DNA from: an uncultured Mycobacterium sp.
GTDB taxonomy: Bacteria; Actinomycetota; Actinomycetes; Mycobacteriales; Mycobacteriaceae
NCBI GenBank assembly: GCA_900078375.1
Contig: FLQS01000057.1
Coordinates: 1-37,311 of the forward strand
Length of the DNA stretch: 37,311 bases
Direction of reading: 5' to 3'
Every line of letters begins with the position of its first letter. The stretch's first letter is position 1. The notes beneath the pieces are model-generated. The model made no database searches. It saw only the letters and a program-made list of their open reading frames with translations, and was not told where the DNA came from. Below, piece by piece: positions 24,238 through 32,860 of the stretch. A program made the translations under genes and the position numbers.

Positions 24238-26394
24238 AGCCGGCACCGGGATGAGCAGGAAGGAGTTGCCGGTCGGGATGCTGGCTGCCGCCGCCCCGGC
24301 CGTTACACCGAACAGCTGCGCGGCCCCTGCCGCGAACCCGAAGAACAGCGCCGCCGCCACGCCGGCCAACTGGCCCACGGCGAACGCGACCGGGTTGTCG
24401 CCGAGCAGTGCGCCGATCCCTTGGCCGACTGCCTGACCGAGCGCAATTTGCAGCGCCTGGCTCTTCACGATCTGCGCAATCACGGTGTTCACCAGCTCGG
24501 TCGCCGACGTTCCGTTGAGGATGTCGCCGGCCAGGTCGCCGATCAGGTTCTGGGCGGCCGGGTTCGCCACGAAGGCGTCCACCGCCGCTTTGGTCAGCTG
24601 GCCGACCGCCAGTGTGTTCAGCGGTGTCTTGTCCAGCAGGCCCGCGACAACACCCTGCGCCAAGTCGCTGACCACGTGTTGCACGGCGGGCGCCTTCAGC
24701 ACACCCTGCAGGGCATCCGGAACAGTGGCATTGAACGCGGCCACCACGGTCGGATCGGCCACCAGCGCCTGCAGGCCGTATTGCAGGGCGTCGGCTAAGG
24801 ACGCTCCGGCCAGCAGGTCGGTGACGATCTGGTCGGCGGTGGTGGACAGCGCCGCCGCCACCCCGGCCTGGCCGAGGAAGCTCGTGATCACCGCGCCGGC
24901 CGTCGCAGCCAATTGGGCCGCGGACGTCGGATCGGCCAGGGTGCTCACCACCGTCGGGCCATACGTGGGTCCGAGCAACTCGCCCAGAAACGCTTGCACC
25001 GCCGCGTTACCGGCGACATCGTTGACCAGGCCCGTGACCGTCGACGCCAGCGCCGCCACCACGTCGGAATTGGTGGCCAGCGAGTACACCGCACTGCCCG
25101 CGGCCGGCCCCAGAGCCGATCGGAACGCGGAATCCGCCACCAGCCCTTGCCACGCGACGTCCAGCGCGTCGATCCAGTTCGTCCCACCCAGGTAGCTGGT
25201 GCCGAACACGGTGATGGCATCGGCCACCGCGGCGGCGACGCCCGGTGTGCCCAACAGGTTCGTGACTGCCGCGCCGGCCACCGTGGCCAGCCCCTGCATC
25301 GCCTTGGTATTGCTCAGCAGGCCCTCTACCGCGCTGCTCACCGCGTCACCCACTGCGGTGCCGGCAGAGCCCCCGCCCAACGCCTCCCACACCCAGCCGC
25401 CGGCGAGGTTCCCGAGCCAGGTGGGCACGGCCGAACCGGTGGTGAGGTCGATGACGGCCTGGGACGTGGCAGAGGCCAGCGCGGCCCGAACCGTCGCGTC
25501 GCTCAGGAAGGTGGCGATCTCACCCGACGAGTTGGCAACCAAAGACTTGAGGTAATCACCAAGGGGCGCAACGTTGTTGGCTTCCAGACCCGTCGTGATC
25601 GCGACGTACTGGTACTCCGTCGGCCGCACCGCGTTCGCGAGCACGTCGAGAGCGCCCTGCACGCCGGTATTGCCCAACGTGTTGCGGATCAAGTTGGCCG
25701 CGGCATCGCCGATGACAGTGCCCACCGTCTCGGGCACCCCGAAGTAGGAGCCCAGTGCGTCGGAGACCTTCGTCGAGACGAATTGCAGGATCGTGTCATT
25801 CGCGGCCAGCCTGGCAACTTCGGCACCAACCGCGCCGTTGCTCAGCAGGTCCTGGATGCCATCGGCGACGATCGGCGCCAACTCGTCGGCAATGGGCTTC
25901 CAGCCGGGCAGATGGGTGTCGATGAAGTTCCGCACCGCGGTGTTGAGGGCAGTGCCGGCCGTGGCGGAAACCGGCAGCGGTGCGTCTCCGGTGGCGCTGG
26001 CGCTGGGAACTAAAGCAGTGGTACTTATTGCACGGCCGGGCACGTCGATCAAACGTGCCGAGCCGGCGATCTTTTCGCGGCGGGACACCGCCAGCGCCGC
26101 CCAGGACAGCGGCTCGGTCACCGGAGCGAGCGGATCGTTGCCAGTGCCCAGCCGGTCCAGCGGCACCCGGCTGGCGGCCTTGAGCGAACCGGAAGGCTTG
26201 GCCGCGACGCGGCTCGCAGGCTTCGTCGCATTCCGGGGGGCAGGCTTGCCCGCCGACGAGGTGGTCTTCCCCGAATTCCCCGCACCGGTGTCCGCATCGG
26301 CCACAGCCGGCAGGGCGACGATCACCCCGCCGATTCCCAGAGCGATGGCCAAAGCCCCGACCCGACCGATGTTGTAGCGACCCTGCTGCACCAT
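24232..26394 (-). CDS. Large secreted helical-repeat protein, paralogue of the right-end gene
   Basis: A 720-aa exported protein from ATG 26394; the frame opens at a GTG 26421 without better support. Signal peptide IGRVGALAIALGIGGVIVAL is cleaved near ADA-DTG and followed by NSGKTTSSAGKPAPRN, a low-complexity basic linker. A conserved block (LDRLGTGNDPLAPVTEPLS) precedes ~550 residues of Ala/Val/Leu-rich helical units of about 70 residues (LLSNGAVGAEVARLAAND, LGNTGVQGALDVLANAV, LGQAGVAAALSTTADQIVTD). The end, LQIALGQAVGQGIGALLGD followed by a hydrophobic stretch (FAVGQLAGVAAALFFGFAAG), could insert in a membrane. The signal peptide, linker, DPLAPV block and C-terminus match the gene at 34,979-37,207. 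Function unknown. Confidence 0.85.
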   Translation of the reverse strand: MVQQGRYNIGRVGALAIALGIGGVIVALPAVADADTGAGNSGKTTSSAGKPAPRNATKPASRVAAKPSGSLKAASRVPLDRLGTGNDPLAPVTEPLSWAALAVSRREKIAGSARLIDVPGRAISTTALVPSASATGDAPLPVSATAGTALNTAVRNFIDTHLPGWKPIADELAPIVADGIQDLLSNGAVGAEVARLAANDTILQFVSTKVSDALGSYFGVPETVGTVIGDAAANLIRNTLGNTGVQGALDVLANAVRPTEYQYVAITTGLEANNVAPLGDYLKSLVANSSGEIATFLSDATVRAALASATSQAVIDLTTGSAVPTWLGNLAGGWVWEALGGGSAGTAVGDAVSSAVEGLLSNTKAMQGLATVAGAAVTNLLGTPGVAAAVADAITVFGTSYLGGTNWIDALDVAWQGLVADSAFRSALGPAAGSAVYSLATNSDVVAALASTVTGLVNDVAGNAAVQAFLGELLGPTYGPTVVSTLADPTSAAQLAATAGAVITSFLGQAGVAAALSTTADQIVTDLLAGASLADALQYGLQALVADPTVVAAFNATVPDALQGVLKAPAVQHVVSDLAQGVVAGLLDKTPLNTLAVGQLTKAAVDAFVANPAAQNLIGDLAGDILNGTSATELVNTVIAQIVKSQALQIALGQAVGQGIGALLGDNPVAFAVGQLAGVAAALFFGFAAGAAQLFGVTAGAAAASIPTGNSFLLIPVPAV

Positions 26395-26539
26395 GGCACC
26401 TACCCCGACGTTGACGTGCAAAGTAATTTGCTAGGGGTATAGCACACTGCGCCGGTGACGCGAACGTGTACGGGCAGACTAACGGTCGACAAACTGTTCG
26501 CTGACCCCGGCCGACGCCGGCGTGGGAGGAGCTCCGAGC

Positions 26540-26775
26540 ATGCGCATGATCACGACCGGTGTCGGCGCCCCGCCGCTGGTCTTCGTGCATGGCTGGGCGT
26601 GTGACGGGACGGACTGGCGCGCTCAGGTCGACGCGCGGCTCGCGCCCACGTGCCGCAGGCTGCCGTCGCGACACTGCCCGGGTCTGACCACTTCCCACAG
26701 ATCGATCTGGCCGATGAGGTGACCACGCTGATCGCCGGATTCGCTTCTCTGCGTTGGGGACTAACCGAACGGTGA
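26540..26775 (+). pseudogene. Alpha/beta hydrolase with large internal deletion
   Basis: The start of an alpha/beta hydrolase is intact: AGGAG, ATG 26540, then MRMITTGVGAPPLVFVHGWA with the HGW oxyanion motif and CDGTDWRAQVDA. It then passes, with a frame change near 26,640, straight into a C-terminal end: HVPQAAVATLPGSDHFPQID and DEVTTLIAGFASLRW, holding the catalytic-His-type GSDHFP. The nucleophile elbow, lid and acid residue, normally about 150-180 residues, are missing. This is a deletion derivative, not an active enzyme. It ends inside the 3' end of the convergent peptidase gene. Confidence 0.75.
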
Positions 26776-28368
26776 CCGGTCCCGGCTGCACGAAGTACCG
26801 ACGGGTGGCAGTACTGCAGTGAACAGATAGTTGCGTTTGACGCGCTCGGTGCAGGTGCTTGCGACGTACATGCTGGTGTGGCCCGCACCCTCGGTCACGA
26901 CCACGCGGGCTTGATGCAACTCGGCGGCGCCCGCGTATGCGCCGTCCAACGGAGTGGCGGGGTCATTTCTGGTGTTGAGCACCAGGATTGGCGCGGTGGT
27001 GCGCCGGTTCCAGGGGCCGGTGTAGCGGTCGGCGTCGTGGCCCTGCCAGAACGCGCACGGGATCGTGTCGAACACCGAGATGCGCCCGAAGTCCGGTGAT
27101 GACGTGGCTGCGGCTGCCGATGCGCGACGGTAGTCCGCGGGGTCGGTCGGCACGATGCTGTCGGAGCATTGGATGGCGTTGTAGGCCTCTTCGCGGTTGC
27201 CCAGATACGACTGCTCGACATCCGCCGGCGGTGGGCTGGTGCCGACGACGTCGACGACGAGTTCTGGTGCGGCAGTGCCGGTGTCGAAGAATTGTTGAAG
27301 CAGCTCGGCGAGCTCAGGGTAGCTGTCTGGTACCGCCAGCGTGGAGGCTGCGATCTCGGGCAGCGTCCCCGGATGGCCATAGACCAGAACGGGCGAATGG
27401 CGGAAACGGTCGGTCAGAGCCGCCCACTTGGTCCAAGGGTCGCCGCCGGCGAACGCGCAACGCCGACCGGCCGCCGAACAGTCCCTGAGGAATTGGTCGA
27501 ACGCCGATGCGGTGCCGACCGGAACGCCCTGCCGGGTGTTCAGCGGAACGGTGGTCCCGTCGGAGCCGCGGCCGGAGATGTTTCCTTCGAAATCGATCGA
27601 CCCGTCGAAGACCATCGCCCGCACCCGGCCCGGGAAGAGGTTGGCGTAGATCGCGCCGAGCTGAGTGCCGTACGAGATGCCGTGATAGGTCAGCGCCGGA
27701 TCGCCGACTGCGCGGCGCAGCAACTCGAGATCGCGTGCGGAGTTGGTGGACGAGACGTGATCCACGATCGACCCCGCACGCTCCCGGCAGCGGTCGGCGA
27801 AGCCCTGCGCCCATACGAAGAGCTGGTCTTCCGCCGCGGCGTCGGCGGGCAGCCCCGGGCTGGGTACGAGGTATTGCCACTGTTCTGCGTTGTCGGGAAA
27901 GCAGCGCACGGCCGCGCTGCGGGCTACCCCGCGTTGGTCCCAGGAGACGAGATCGAAGCGCGATCGCAGCTCATCGGAGAACAGCCACGGCCACCTCGCC
28001 CGCTGGCGCAGCCGATCCACCCCGGAATTGCCGGGACCACCGAAGTTGATGAACAAGGTGCCGATTCGCTTGTTCGGATCGGTTGCCGGCAACTTGATCA
28101 ACGCCAAGTCGATCTGTTCGCCGTGTGGCAGGTTGTAGTCCATCGGGACTCCAGCTGTCGCACAAAAGAATCCGTCATCGCAGGGAGCCCAGCTCAGACT
28201 TGGCGTATCGGCGGCCTCAGCGAGCGGGTCGACAAACGAGTCCGGTGCACCGACGTCAGCGCGCGCCGGTCTGGACGGACTCAACAGGCCGGCAGCGCTG
28301 ACGATCACCGTGGCGACGACTACGAGGAGCAGGCATCGCCGCGGCGTTACTTGGTGATGTTGCCGCAC
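26761..28368 (-). CDS. Secreted alpha/beta-hydrolase, tripeptidyl aminopeptidase-like
   Basis: A 535-aa exported serine hydrolase of the Streptomyces tripeptidyl aminopeptidase/SlpD-E and mycobacterial Hip1/CaeA type, which trims peptides or lipoproteins at the cell wall. Signal peptide RRCLLLVVVATVIVSAAGLL is cleaved near ARA-DVG. The oxyanion region is LFINFGGPGNSGVD (105-118), the nucleophile elbow GISYGTQLGA has Ser232, the acid lies in VLNTRNDPATPL and the His in EGAGHTSMY. Family cysteines (APCDDGFFCA, RCFPDN, DRCRER, AIQCSDS, IPCAFW, STCTERV) are present. The GTG at 28368 overlaps the CHRD lipoprotein stop by 22 bases, so the two are cotranscribed. Its 3' end converges on the decayed hydrolase. 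Confidence 0.9.
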   Translation of the reverse strand: MRQHHQVTPRRCLLLVVVATVIVSAAGLLSPSRPARADVGAPDSFVDPLAEAADTPSLSWAPCDDGFFCATAGVPMDYNLPHGEQIDLALIKLPATDPNKRIGTLFINFGGPGNSGVDRLRQRARWPWLFSDELRSRFDLVSWDQRGVARSAAVRCFPDNAEQWQYLVPSPGLPADAAAEDQLFVWAQGFADRCRERAGSIVDHVSSTNSARDLELLRRAVGDPALTYHGISYGTQLGAIYANLFPGRVRAMVFDGSIDFEGNISGRGSDGTTVPLNTRQGVPVGTASAFDQFLRDCSAAGRRCAFAGGDPWTKWAALTDRFRHSPVLVYGHPGTLPEIAASTLAVPDSYPELAELLQQFFDTGTAAPELVVDVVGTSPPPADVEQSYLGNREEAYNAIQCSDSIVPTDPADYRRASAAAATSSPDFGRISVFDTIPCAFWQGHDADRYTGPWNRRTTAPILVLNTRNDPATPLDGAYAGAAELHQARVVVTEGAGHTSMYVASTCTERVKRNYLFTAVLPPVGTSCSRDRSPFG

Positions 28369-29255
28369 AGGATCGGCGCGAAAAGCAGGGTGGGCTTACC
28401 GTCCTTCTCGACCTGGTCGTGTTCGCCGAGGTGAACGTTGACGTACCAGCCTGACGCCGGCGGGGCCTGATCGACATTGTTGATGACAGTGGTTGTCTCG
28501 GCAACGCCGTCTGCCTTGGCGACCAGATCGTTGAGGGGGTAGACCACCTTGCCCTGTGAGTCGCATGAGCCGGCGTGAATGTGCACCGCGTGGGTACTGC
28601 CGGCGACGAGGCCAGTGGCACGGGCCGACACGGTGAGCGTCTTGGCCGTCGGGTCGTAGTTCAGAATTGCCTGACTCTGCGGGTGATCGCCGAACTGTGG
28701 CAGCGGCGCCATTTGAAGAGTCGCCCCGGCCGCGGGGTCGATATTGGCACACGAGATCGGCATGTACGTCTGAGATCCCGGAGCACCCATCTCGTTGGCC
28801 GGCGCAAGATGGATGTTCAAAAGCGTGCCCGCGACCAAACCGGTATTCGAGGGCTGTGCACTCAGCATCGAGTCATTGATTTTCCCGGTGTCGTCGGCGG
28901 TCACGTCGAGGAACGGGACCAAGACATCGCCCTGTTTGTCGCAGGTGCCCTGATGGATATGCATGGCGTGCGTGCTGCCCGGGGTGAAACCGACCATCGC
29001 GATCTTCGCGGTGACGTACTTGGTCTGCGGGTCCCAGGTCAGTGTCACGGTTCCGGACGGCTCGTTGCCCAGCGGGACGATGATCTGCGATGGGCCGCTC
29101 GCCGCCGCGCTGGTTGTCGCCGTTGCCGACGAGGCGGCGCTGGACGAGCCGGCCGACGGCGTCGAATTCGAACCGCACGCGCCAACCATCGCGGCGACGA
29201 CCACGCCCCCGATCACGATCGGTAGCGCCCTCGATTTTGTTGGGTAAGTCCCCAC
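28347..29255 (-). CDS. Lipoprotein with two CHRD-type domains
   Basis: A 302-aa exported lipoprotein. I start at GTG 29255, which has GGAAGG upstream and opens a lipoprotein signal (LPIVIGGVVVAAMVGAC, lipobox VGA-C27); the open frame runs back to 29741 only through the Rieske gene in another frame. After a Ser/Ala/Thr linker come two homologous CHRD-like beta-sandwich domains, each with a His-x-His-x-Gly-x-Cys core: THAMHIHQGTCDKQGDVL and THAVHIHAGSCDSQGKVV, and a partner NIHLAP or NVHLGE strand. The His cluster resembles the metal sites of Cu/Zn superoxide dismutase-like folds, but binding is unproven. The Rieske gene lies 134 bases upstream and the peptidase gene overlaps downstream. Confidence 0.85.
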   Translation of the reverse strand: MGTYPTKSRALPIVIGGVVVAAMVGACGSNSTPSAGSSSAASSATATTSAAASGPSQIIVPLGNEPSGTVTLTWDPQTKYVTAKIAMVGFTPGSTHAMHIHQGTCDKQGDVLVPFLDVTADDTGKINDSMLSAQPSNTGLVAGTLLNIHLAPANEMGAPGSQTYMPISCANIDPAAGATLQMAPLPQFGDHPQSQAILNYDPTAKTLTVSARATGLVAGSTHAVHIHAGSCDSQGKVVYPLNDLVAKADGVAETTTVINNVDQAPPASGWYVNVHLGEHDQVEKDGKPTLLFAPILCGNITK

Positions 29256-29389
29256 GATGATGTTCCGCCTTCCACTGGCGCGCTCGCCGAGAGCGGCGAA
29301 GGCGGTGACTCGCTCAGAGTACGAGCCTGTATGGCGGGCCGGAGCAGAATGCCAGTGACGGCCCAAATCGCGCTTCGCCGTGCGCTCGT

Positions 29390-29824
29390 TCAGTTGAGGA
29401 CGATCGAATCGCCTTGCACCGAAATCGACTTCGTCGGCAACGGAAGCTTCGCCGGACCGTTGGCGACCGTGCCGTCGAGGTTGAACTTGCTGCCATGGCA
29501 CGGGCAGTCGATCGTCCCGTCCGCGACCTTGTCCAGCTTGCACCCCTGATGGGTGCAGATCGCCGAGAATCCGTTGAACGCGCCCTGTGTGGGTTGTGTG
29601 AGCACGATGTCGTCGATGATCACTCCCGAACCGAGGGGCACCTGCGCGGTTTTGGCGATGACCTTTGGCTCGGCAGGCGCGATCGGCGTCGATGCTTCGG
29701 CAGTAGAGCTCGCAGCCGTCTCTTTCTTCGCTGTCGAACAAGCCGCAACGACAAGGCCAATCAGGCCGGCGCCTGTGCCGATGAAGACCGCACGGCGACC
29801 GAGTCGCAGATATTCAAGACGCAT
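29390..29824 (-). CDS. Rieske [2Fe-2S] lipoprotein
   Basis: A 144-aa membrane-anchored Rieske protein. The N-terminus has a twin-arginine-type signal (LGRRAVFIGTGAGLIGL) ending in a lipobox VAA-C29, fitting Tat export of a prefolded iron-sulfur protein. A low-complexity linker follows, then a compact Rieske fold with CTHQGC (C90, H92, C95) and CPCHGS (C107, C109, H110), which supplies both cluster ligands and the family disulfide. GTVANGPAKLPLPTKSI is the usual Pro-loop. It is too short to be a bc1 subunit and has no transmembrane partner nearby, so it is a stand-alone electron carrier. ATG 29824 follows AAAGGG. Confidence 0.92.
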   Translation of the reverse strand: MRLEYLRLGRRAVFIGTGAGLIGLVVAACSTAKKETAASSTAEASTPIAPAEPKVIAKTAQVPLGSGVIIDDIVLTQPTQGAFNGFSAICTHQGCKLDKVADGTIDCPCHGSKFNLDGTVANGPAKLPLPTKSISVQGDSIVLN

Positions 29825-29914
29825 CGGGGGCCCTTTCTTGTGGTGGGAATAGTCGGTTCAAGTATGGGGCCGGTGGGGCTCGCGGTGCTGAGCTTCGTCA
29901 AGGCGATGGCCGAA

Positions 29915-29929
29915 TCACACCGCGTGTGA
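29915..29929. promoter_or_regulatory. Perfect inverted repeat between divergent Rieske and rsbQ genes
   Basis: TCACAC-CGC-GTGTGA is a perfect palindrome about 90 bases upstream of each divergent start codon. It could be an operator. It is not a CRP site, whose half-sites have the opposite order (TGTGA...TCACA). Confidence 0.35.
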
Positions 29930-30019
29930 GAATGCCTGCCATACAACCGTGTTGGCGACAGTGGGCCCACAGGAGCGGTCAACTACCGGCTTCGAGCCTG
30001 CATAGGCGACAATAAACCA

Positions 30020-30817
30020 ATGGATGTGGCAACCCGCAACAGCGTCACCCGCGTGGGCGACCCCAGCGGGCCGACGCTGGTCCTGGCCCATGGCTTCGGC
30101 TGCGACCAGCAACTGTGGCACCCGGTGGCCGCGCGGCTGCGGGATCGCTTCGACCTCGTCCTGTTCGACCACGTCGGGTCCGGAAACGCCGAACCCGCGG
30201 CTTGGGATCCGGACAAGTACGCGTCGCTGAACGGCTATGCCGACGACGTCGTCGAACTCGTCGATGCGCTCGACCTGCGGGACGTGGTGTTCGTCGGGCA
30301 TTCGGTGGCCGCGATGATCGGGGCGCTCGCCGTGTCCACCGCGCCGGAACGCTTCGCCAAGCTCGTGATGGTCACGCCGTCCCCCTGCTACATCGACGAC
30401 GACGGGTACCGCGGCGGGTTCACCCGCGCGGACGTCGACGAGTTGCTCGAGTCGCTGGAAAGCAACTACCTGGGCTGGTCGCAGGCGATGGCCCCGACCA
30501 TCATGGGCAACCCGGAGCGCCCGGAGCTCGGGGAGGACCTCACGGCGACGTTCTGCCGCACCGATCCCGCGGCAGCCAAGGCCTTCGCCCGCGCAACGTT
30601 CCTGTCCGACAATCGGGCCGACCTGGCGAGGGTCTCGGTTCCGACATTGGTCGTGGACTGCCGGCAGGACGCCATCGCGCCGCCCGAGGTGGGCGCCTAC
30701 GTGCGTGATCACATCCCGGGTGCCCAATTGATCACACTGGACGCCACCGGCCACTGCCCGCACGTCAGCGCACCTGACGCCACCGCCGAGGTCGTTGCCG
30801 CATTCGCCGGCCGATGA
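30020..30817 (+). CDS. rsbQ: RsbQ-type alpha/beta hydrolase, energy-stress partner of RsbP
   Basis: A 265-aa alpha/beta hydrolase of the RsbQ group. In Bacillus subtilis RsbQ is needed for RsbP to activate the general stress response on energy limitation, probably by making or holding a small hydrophobic ligand. The fold and triad are clear: LVLAHGFGCDQQLWHPVA (oxyanion HGFG), GHSVAA with Ser95, DCRQDAIAP with Asp217 and ATGHCPH with His245, closely spaced as in RsbQ (S96, D219, H247). VGSGNAEP and TPSPCYIDDDGYRGGF are also family features. ATG 30020 starts the frame. The stop overlaps the rsbP start by four bases (ATGA), the same gene order as in B. subtilis. Confidence 0.93.
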   Translation: MDVATRNSVTRVGDPSGPTLVLAHGFGCDQQLWHPVAARLRDRFDLVLFDHVGSGNAEPAAWDPDKYASLNGYADDVVELVDALDLRDVVFVGHSVAAMIGALAVSTAPERFAKLVMVTPSPCYIDDDGYRGGFTRADVDELLESLESNYLGWSQAMAPTIMGNPERPELGEDLTATFCRTDPAAAKAFARATFLSDNRADLARVSVPTLVVDCRQDAIAPPEVGAYVRDHIPGAQLITLDATGHCPHVSAPDATAEVVAAFAGR

Positions 30818-31959
30818 CCGACGCCGAAGAGCTGTGGGACAACGGGCCTAACGGCCAGCTGGCGGCCACACCGGACGGGCAGATTGTCATGGCCAACGCC
30901 ACCCTGGCCTCCTGGCTGGGTGTTGCCCCAAAGGCGTTGTGCGGCAGACAGATCGTCGATCTGTTCACGGTCGGCGGACGGATCCACTTCGAAACCCACT
31001 TCGCGCCGATGCTCACGATGAGCGGACGACTCGACGAAATCAGCGTCGAGTTGCTGACCGCGGACGGATCGCGACGACCGGTCTTCCTGAGCGCCAACGT
31101 CAAGACCGGTGACGACGGACGCCCGGTGTTGCTCCGCGTCGCGATCCAGGATGCCCGCGACCGACGTTCCTACGAACGCGCTCTGCTCGACGAGCGCCAA
31201 CGCGCCGAATCCGAGCGGGCCCGAGCACAGTCGTTGGCGAACACGTTGCGGCGGTCCCTGCTACCCCCATCACTATCCGTGCCCGAGGGACTCATCGCGG
31301 CCAGCCACTCTCAGCCCTCCGTGCAGGACATCGGCGGCGACTTCTATGACCTGTTCCCGTTGTCGCGCACCATGTCCGGATTCTTCTTGGGCGATGTCTG
31401 CGGCAAGGGCCCGGAAGCGGCATCGATCACGTCGTTGATGCGGTACACGATGCGCACCGCGGCCGTCGTCGATCCCGACCCGATCACCGTGCTGCGCCGG
31501 CTGAACTCCGTGCTGGGTCAGGAACCCCGCGACGACGCGCCACCGTTCTGCACCGTCGTGTTCGGCACGATCACCCACACCGACGGCGGGTTCTTTGTGC
31601 GGTTGGCCAGTGGCGGGCACCCGCCCCCGCTGCTGCTCGAGCACTCTGGGGAGGCGCGCTATCTGGACATCGTTGGCGGCATGGCCGTCGGCCTGACCGA
31701 CCAGCCGACGTTCGTCGACACCTCGTTGTGGCTGGCCCCAGGCGACACCATGCTGCTCTACAGCGACGGCTTGACCGAGGCACGTATCGGCGACGGGACG
31801 CGACGATTCGACGACGACGGGGCGCTCCGCAGGTTCGCCACCGCCCTCGCTCCGGTCACACCGGATGTGCTGATCGACGAAATCCGGGAACTGCTCAGCG
31901 GTTTCGGGGATGGTGTCGAGGACGACACCGCGGTGCTGGCGTTAGGTGTGCCCGGTTGA
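30814..31959 (+). CDS. rsbP: RsbP-type PAS-PP2C phosphatase
   Basis: A 381-aa serine phosphatase of the RsbP/RsbU class, which dephosphorylates an RsbV-type anti-anti-sigma factor to free a SigB/SigF-family sigma. The N-terminal PAS domain (about 8-118; QLAATPDGQIVMANATLASW, FETHFAPMLTMSGRLDE) probably takes the signal from RsbQ. A charged helix (RSYERALLDERQRAESERAR) links it to a PP2C domain (about 165-380) with metal-binding GGDFYD and GDVCGKG, LASGGHPPPLLL, LLYSDGLTEAR and EDDTAVLAL. All metal ligands are intact. It overlaps rsbQ by four bases. No rsbV or rsbW gene is in the window, so its substrate must be elsewhere. Confidence 0.93.
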   Translation: MTDAEELWDNGPNGQLAATPDGQIVMANATLASWLGVAPKALCGRQIVDLFTVGGRIHFETHFAPMLTMSGRLDEISVELLTADGSRRPVFLSANVKTGDDGRPVLLRVAIQDARDRRSYERALLDERQRAESERARAQSLANTLRRSLLPPSLSVPEGLIAASHSQPSVQDIGGDFYDLFPLSRTMSGFFLGDVCGKGPEAASITSLMRYTMRTAAVVDPDPITVLRRLNSVLGQEPRDDAPPFCTVVFGTITHTDGGFFVRLASGGHPPPLLLEHSGEARYLDIVGGMAVGLTDQPTFVDTSLWLAPGDTMLLYSDGLTEARIGDGTRRFDDDGALRRFATALAPVTPDVLIDEIRELLSGFGDGVEDDTAVLALGVPG

Positions 31960-32117
31960 CGGGACAATCTGCGGATCCTCTCGAGACTGCGAGCGAACAC
32001 CGCGTTTAGGTTCGGGGTGAACGGGCACACCTGAAGCTAGGCACGTGCTGTGGGCGCCCACTCGACCTGCTTAGATCCCGCCGGTCCAACCTCGTGGCCG
32101 GTGGGGTCGTTTCTCGT

Positions 32118-32843
32118 ATGACTTTGTCCAGCCGCGAGTACCCTCTTCCTATGCCCGCCCAAAGCAGCCGGGAGTTGGCCCGGACGCTGGGCGACCTCGC
32201 CGTGAGGATGCAAGCCCAGAAGGGCCCCGGCGAGACCCTGCACATCATCGTCGAGGCGGCCGCAGACATCATTCCCGGAGCACGCTGGGTAGGCATCTCG
32301 CTGATCCAGGGCCGCAAGGTTTTAGCCAAGGCTCCCACCCATCCCATCGCCGCCAAACTCGACGAGCTGCAGAACGACCTTGGCGACGGCCCCTGCCTGA
32401 CAGCTTTGCGAGAGCACCACACCGTGCATATAGCGGACATGTCGACTGAGACTCGCTGGCCTGAATTCTCTCGGCAGGCAATGGCATTGGGTGCTCATAG
32501 CATGCTGTCATTTCAATTGTTCGTCGAATCCGAGAACCTTGGCGCAATGAATCTCTATGGTGCGCAGGCCAACTGCTTTACCGAAGAATCTGTCGAAGTC
32601 GGCGCGGTTGTCGCCCAGCACGCGGCGGTGGCAATGTTCGGCGCCGCCGCGGTAACCCAGTTCAAGTCCGCGCTCGCCAGCCGCGACATTATCGGCCAAG
32701 CCAAAGGCATTTTGATGGAGCGCAACAACCTGACGGGTGAACAAGCCTTCGCAATGCTCACTTGCGCTTCGGCGGACACGAATATCAAGCTTGTCGACGT
32801 GGCCCGCTGGCTCGTTACAGAACACGAAAGAAACCTTCCGTGA
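32118..32843 (+). CDS. GAF-ANTAR RNA-binding antitermination regulator
   Basis: About 241 aa with an N-terminal GAF sensor and a C-terminal ANTAR domain; ANTAR proteins bind twin-hexaloop RNA hairpins and stop early termination. GAF spans about residues 15-165 (ELARTLGDLAVRMQ, IIPGARWVGISLIQGRKVL, DLGDGPCLTALREHHTVHIA, SFQLFVESENLGAMNLYG). ANTAR spans the last ~65 (LASRDIIGQAKGILMERNNL, TGEQAFAMLTCASADTN, LVDVARWLVTEHER), with the conserved AKGILM and aromatic/Ala positions. Such proteins are numerous in mycobacteria. The start is uncertain: ATG 32118 has a weak GGGG upstream; ATG 32151 would also keep the GAF domain. It converges on the sigma gene with only 17 bases between stops. Confidence 0.88.
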   Translation: MTLSSREYPLPMPAQSSRELARTLGDLAVRMQAQKGPGETLHIIVEAAADIIPGARWVGISLIQGRKVLAKAPTHPIAAKLDELQNDLGDGPCLTALREHHTVHIADMSTETRWPEFSRQAMALGAHSMLSFQLFVESENLGAMNLYGAQANCFTEESVEVGAVVAQHAAVAMFGAAAVTQFKSALASRDIIGQAKGILMERNNLTGEQAFAMLTCASADTNIKLVDVARWLVTEHERNLP

Positions 32844-32860
32844 TCGCTACGGCTTGGGCC

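Noticed and set aside
24913..26013. 366-aa antisense open frame inside the 720-aa secreted protein gene
   Set aside because: Low-complexity Arg/Gly/His shadow; the sense frame has a signal peptide and a paralogue in the window.
26411..26443. TTGACG...TATAGC promoter for the decayed hydrolase
   Set aside because: The gap of 21 bases between the elements is too long for a normal vegetative promoter.
29256..29741. N-terminal extension of the CHRD lipoprotein frame
   Set aside because: It runs through the Rieske gene in another frame and contains no signal peptide; the lipobox lies only after GTG 29255.
29915..29929. CRP/cAMP-type operator
   Set aside because: Half-sites are TCACAC...GTGTGA with a three-base gap, the wrong order and spacing for TGTGA-N6-TCACA.
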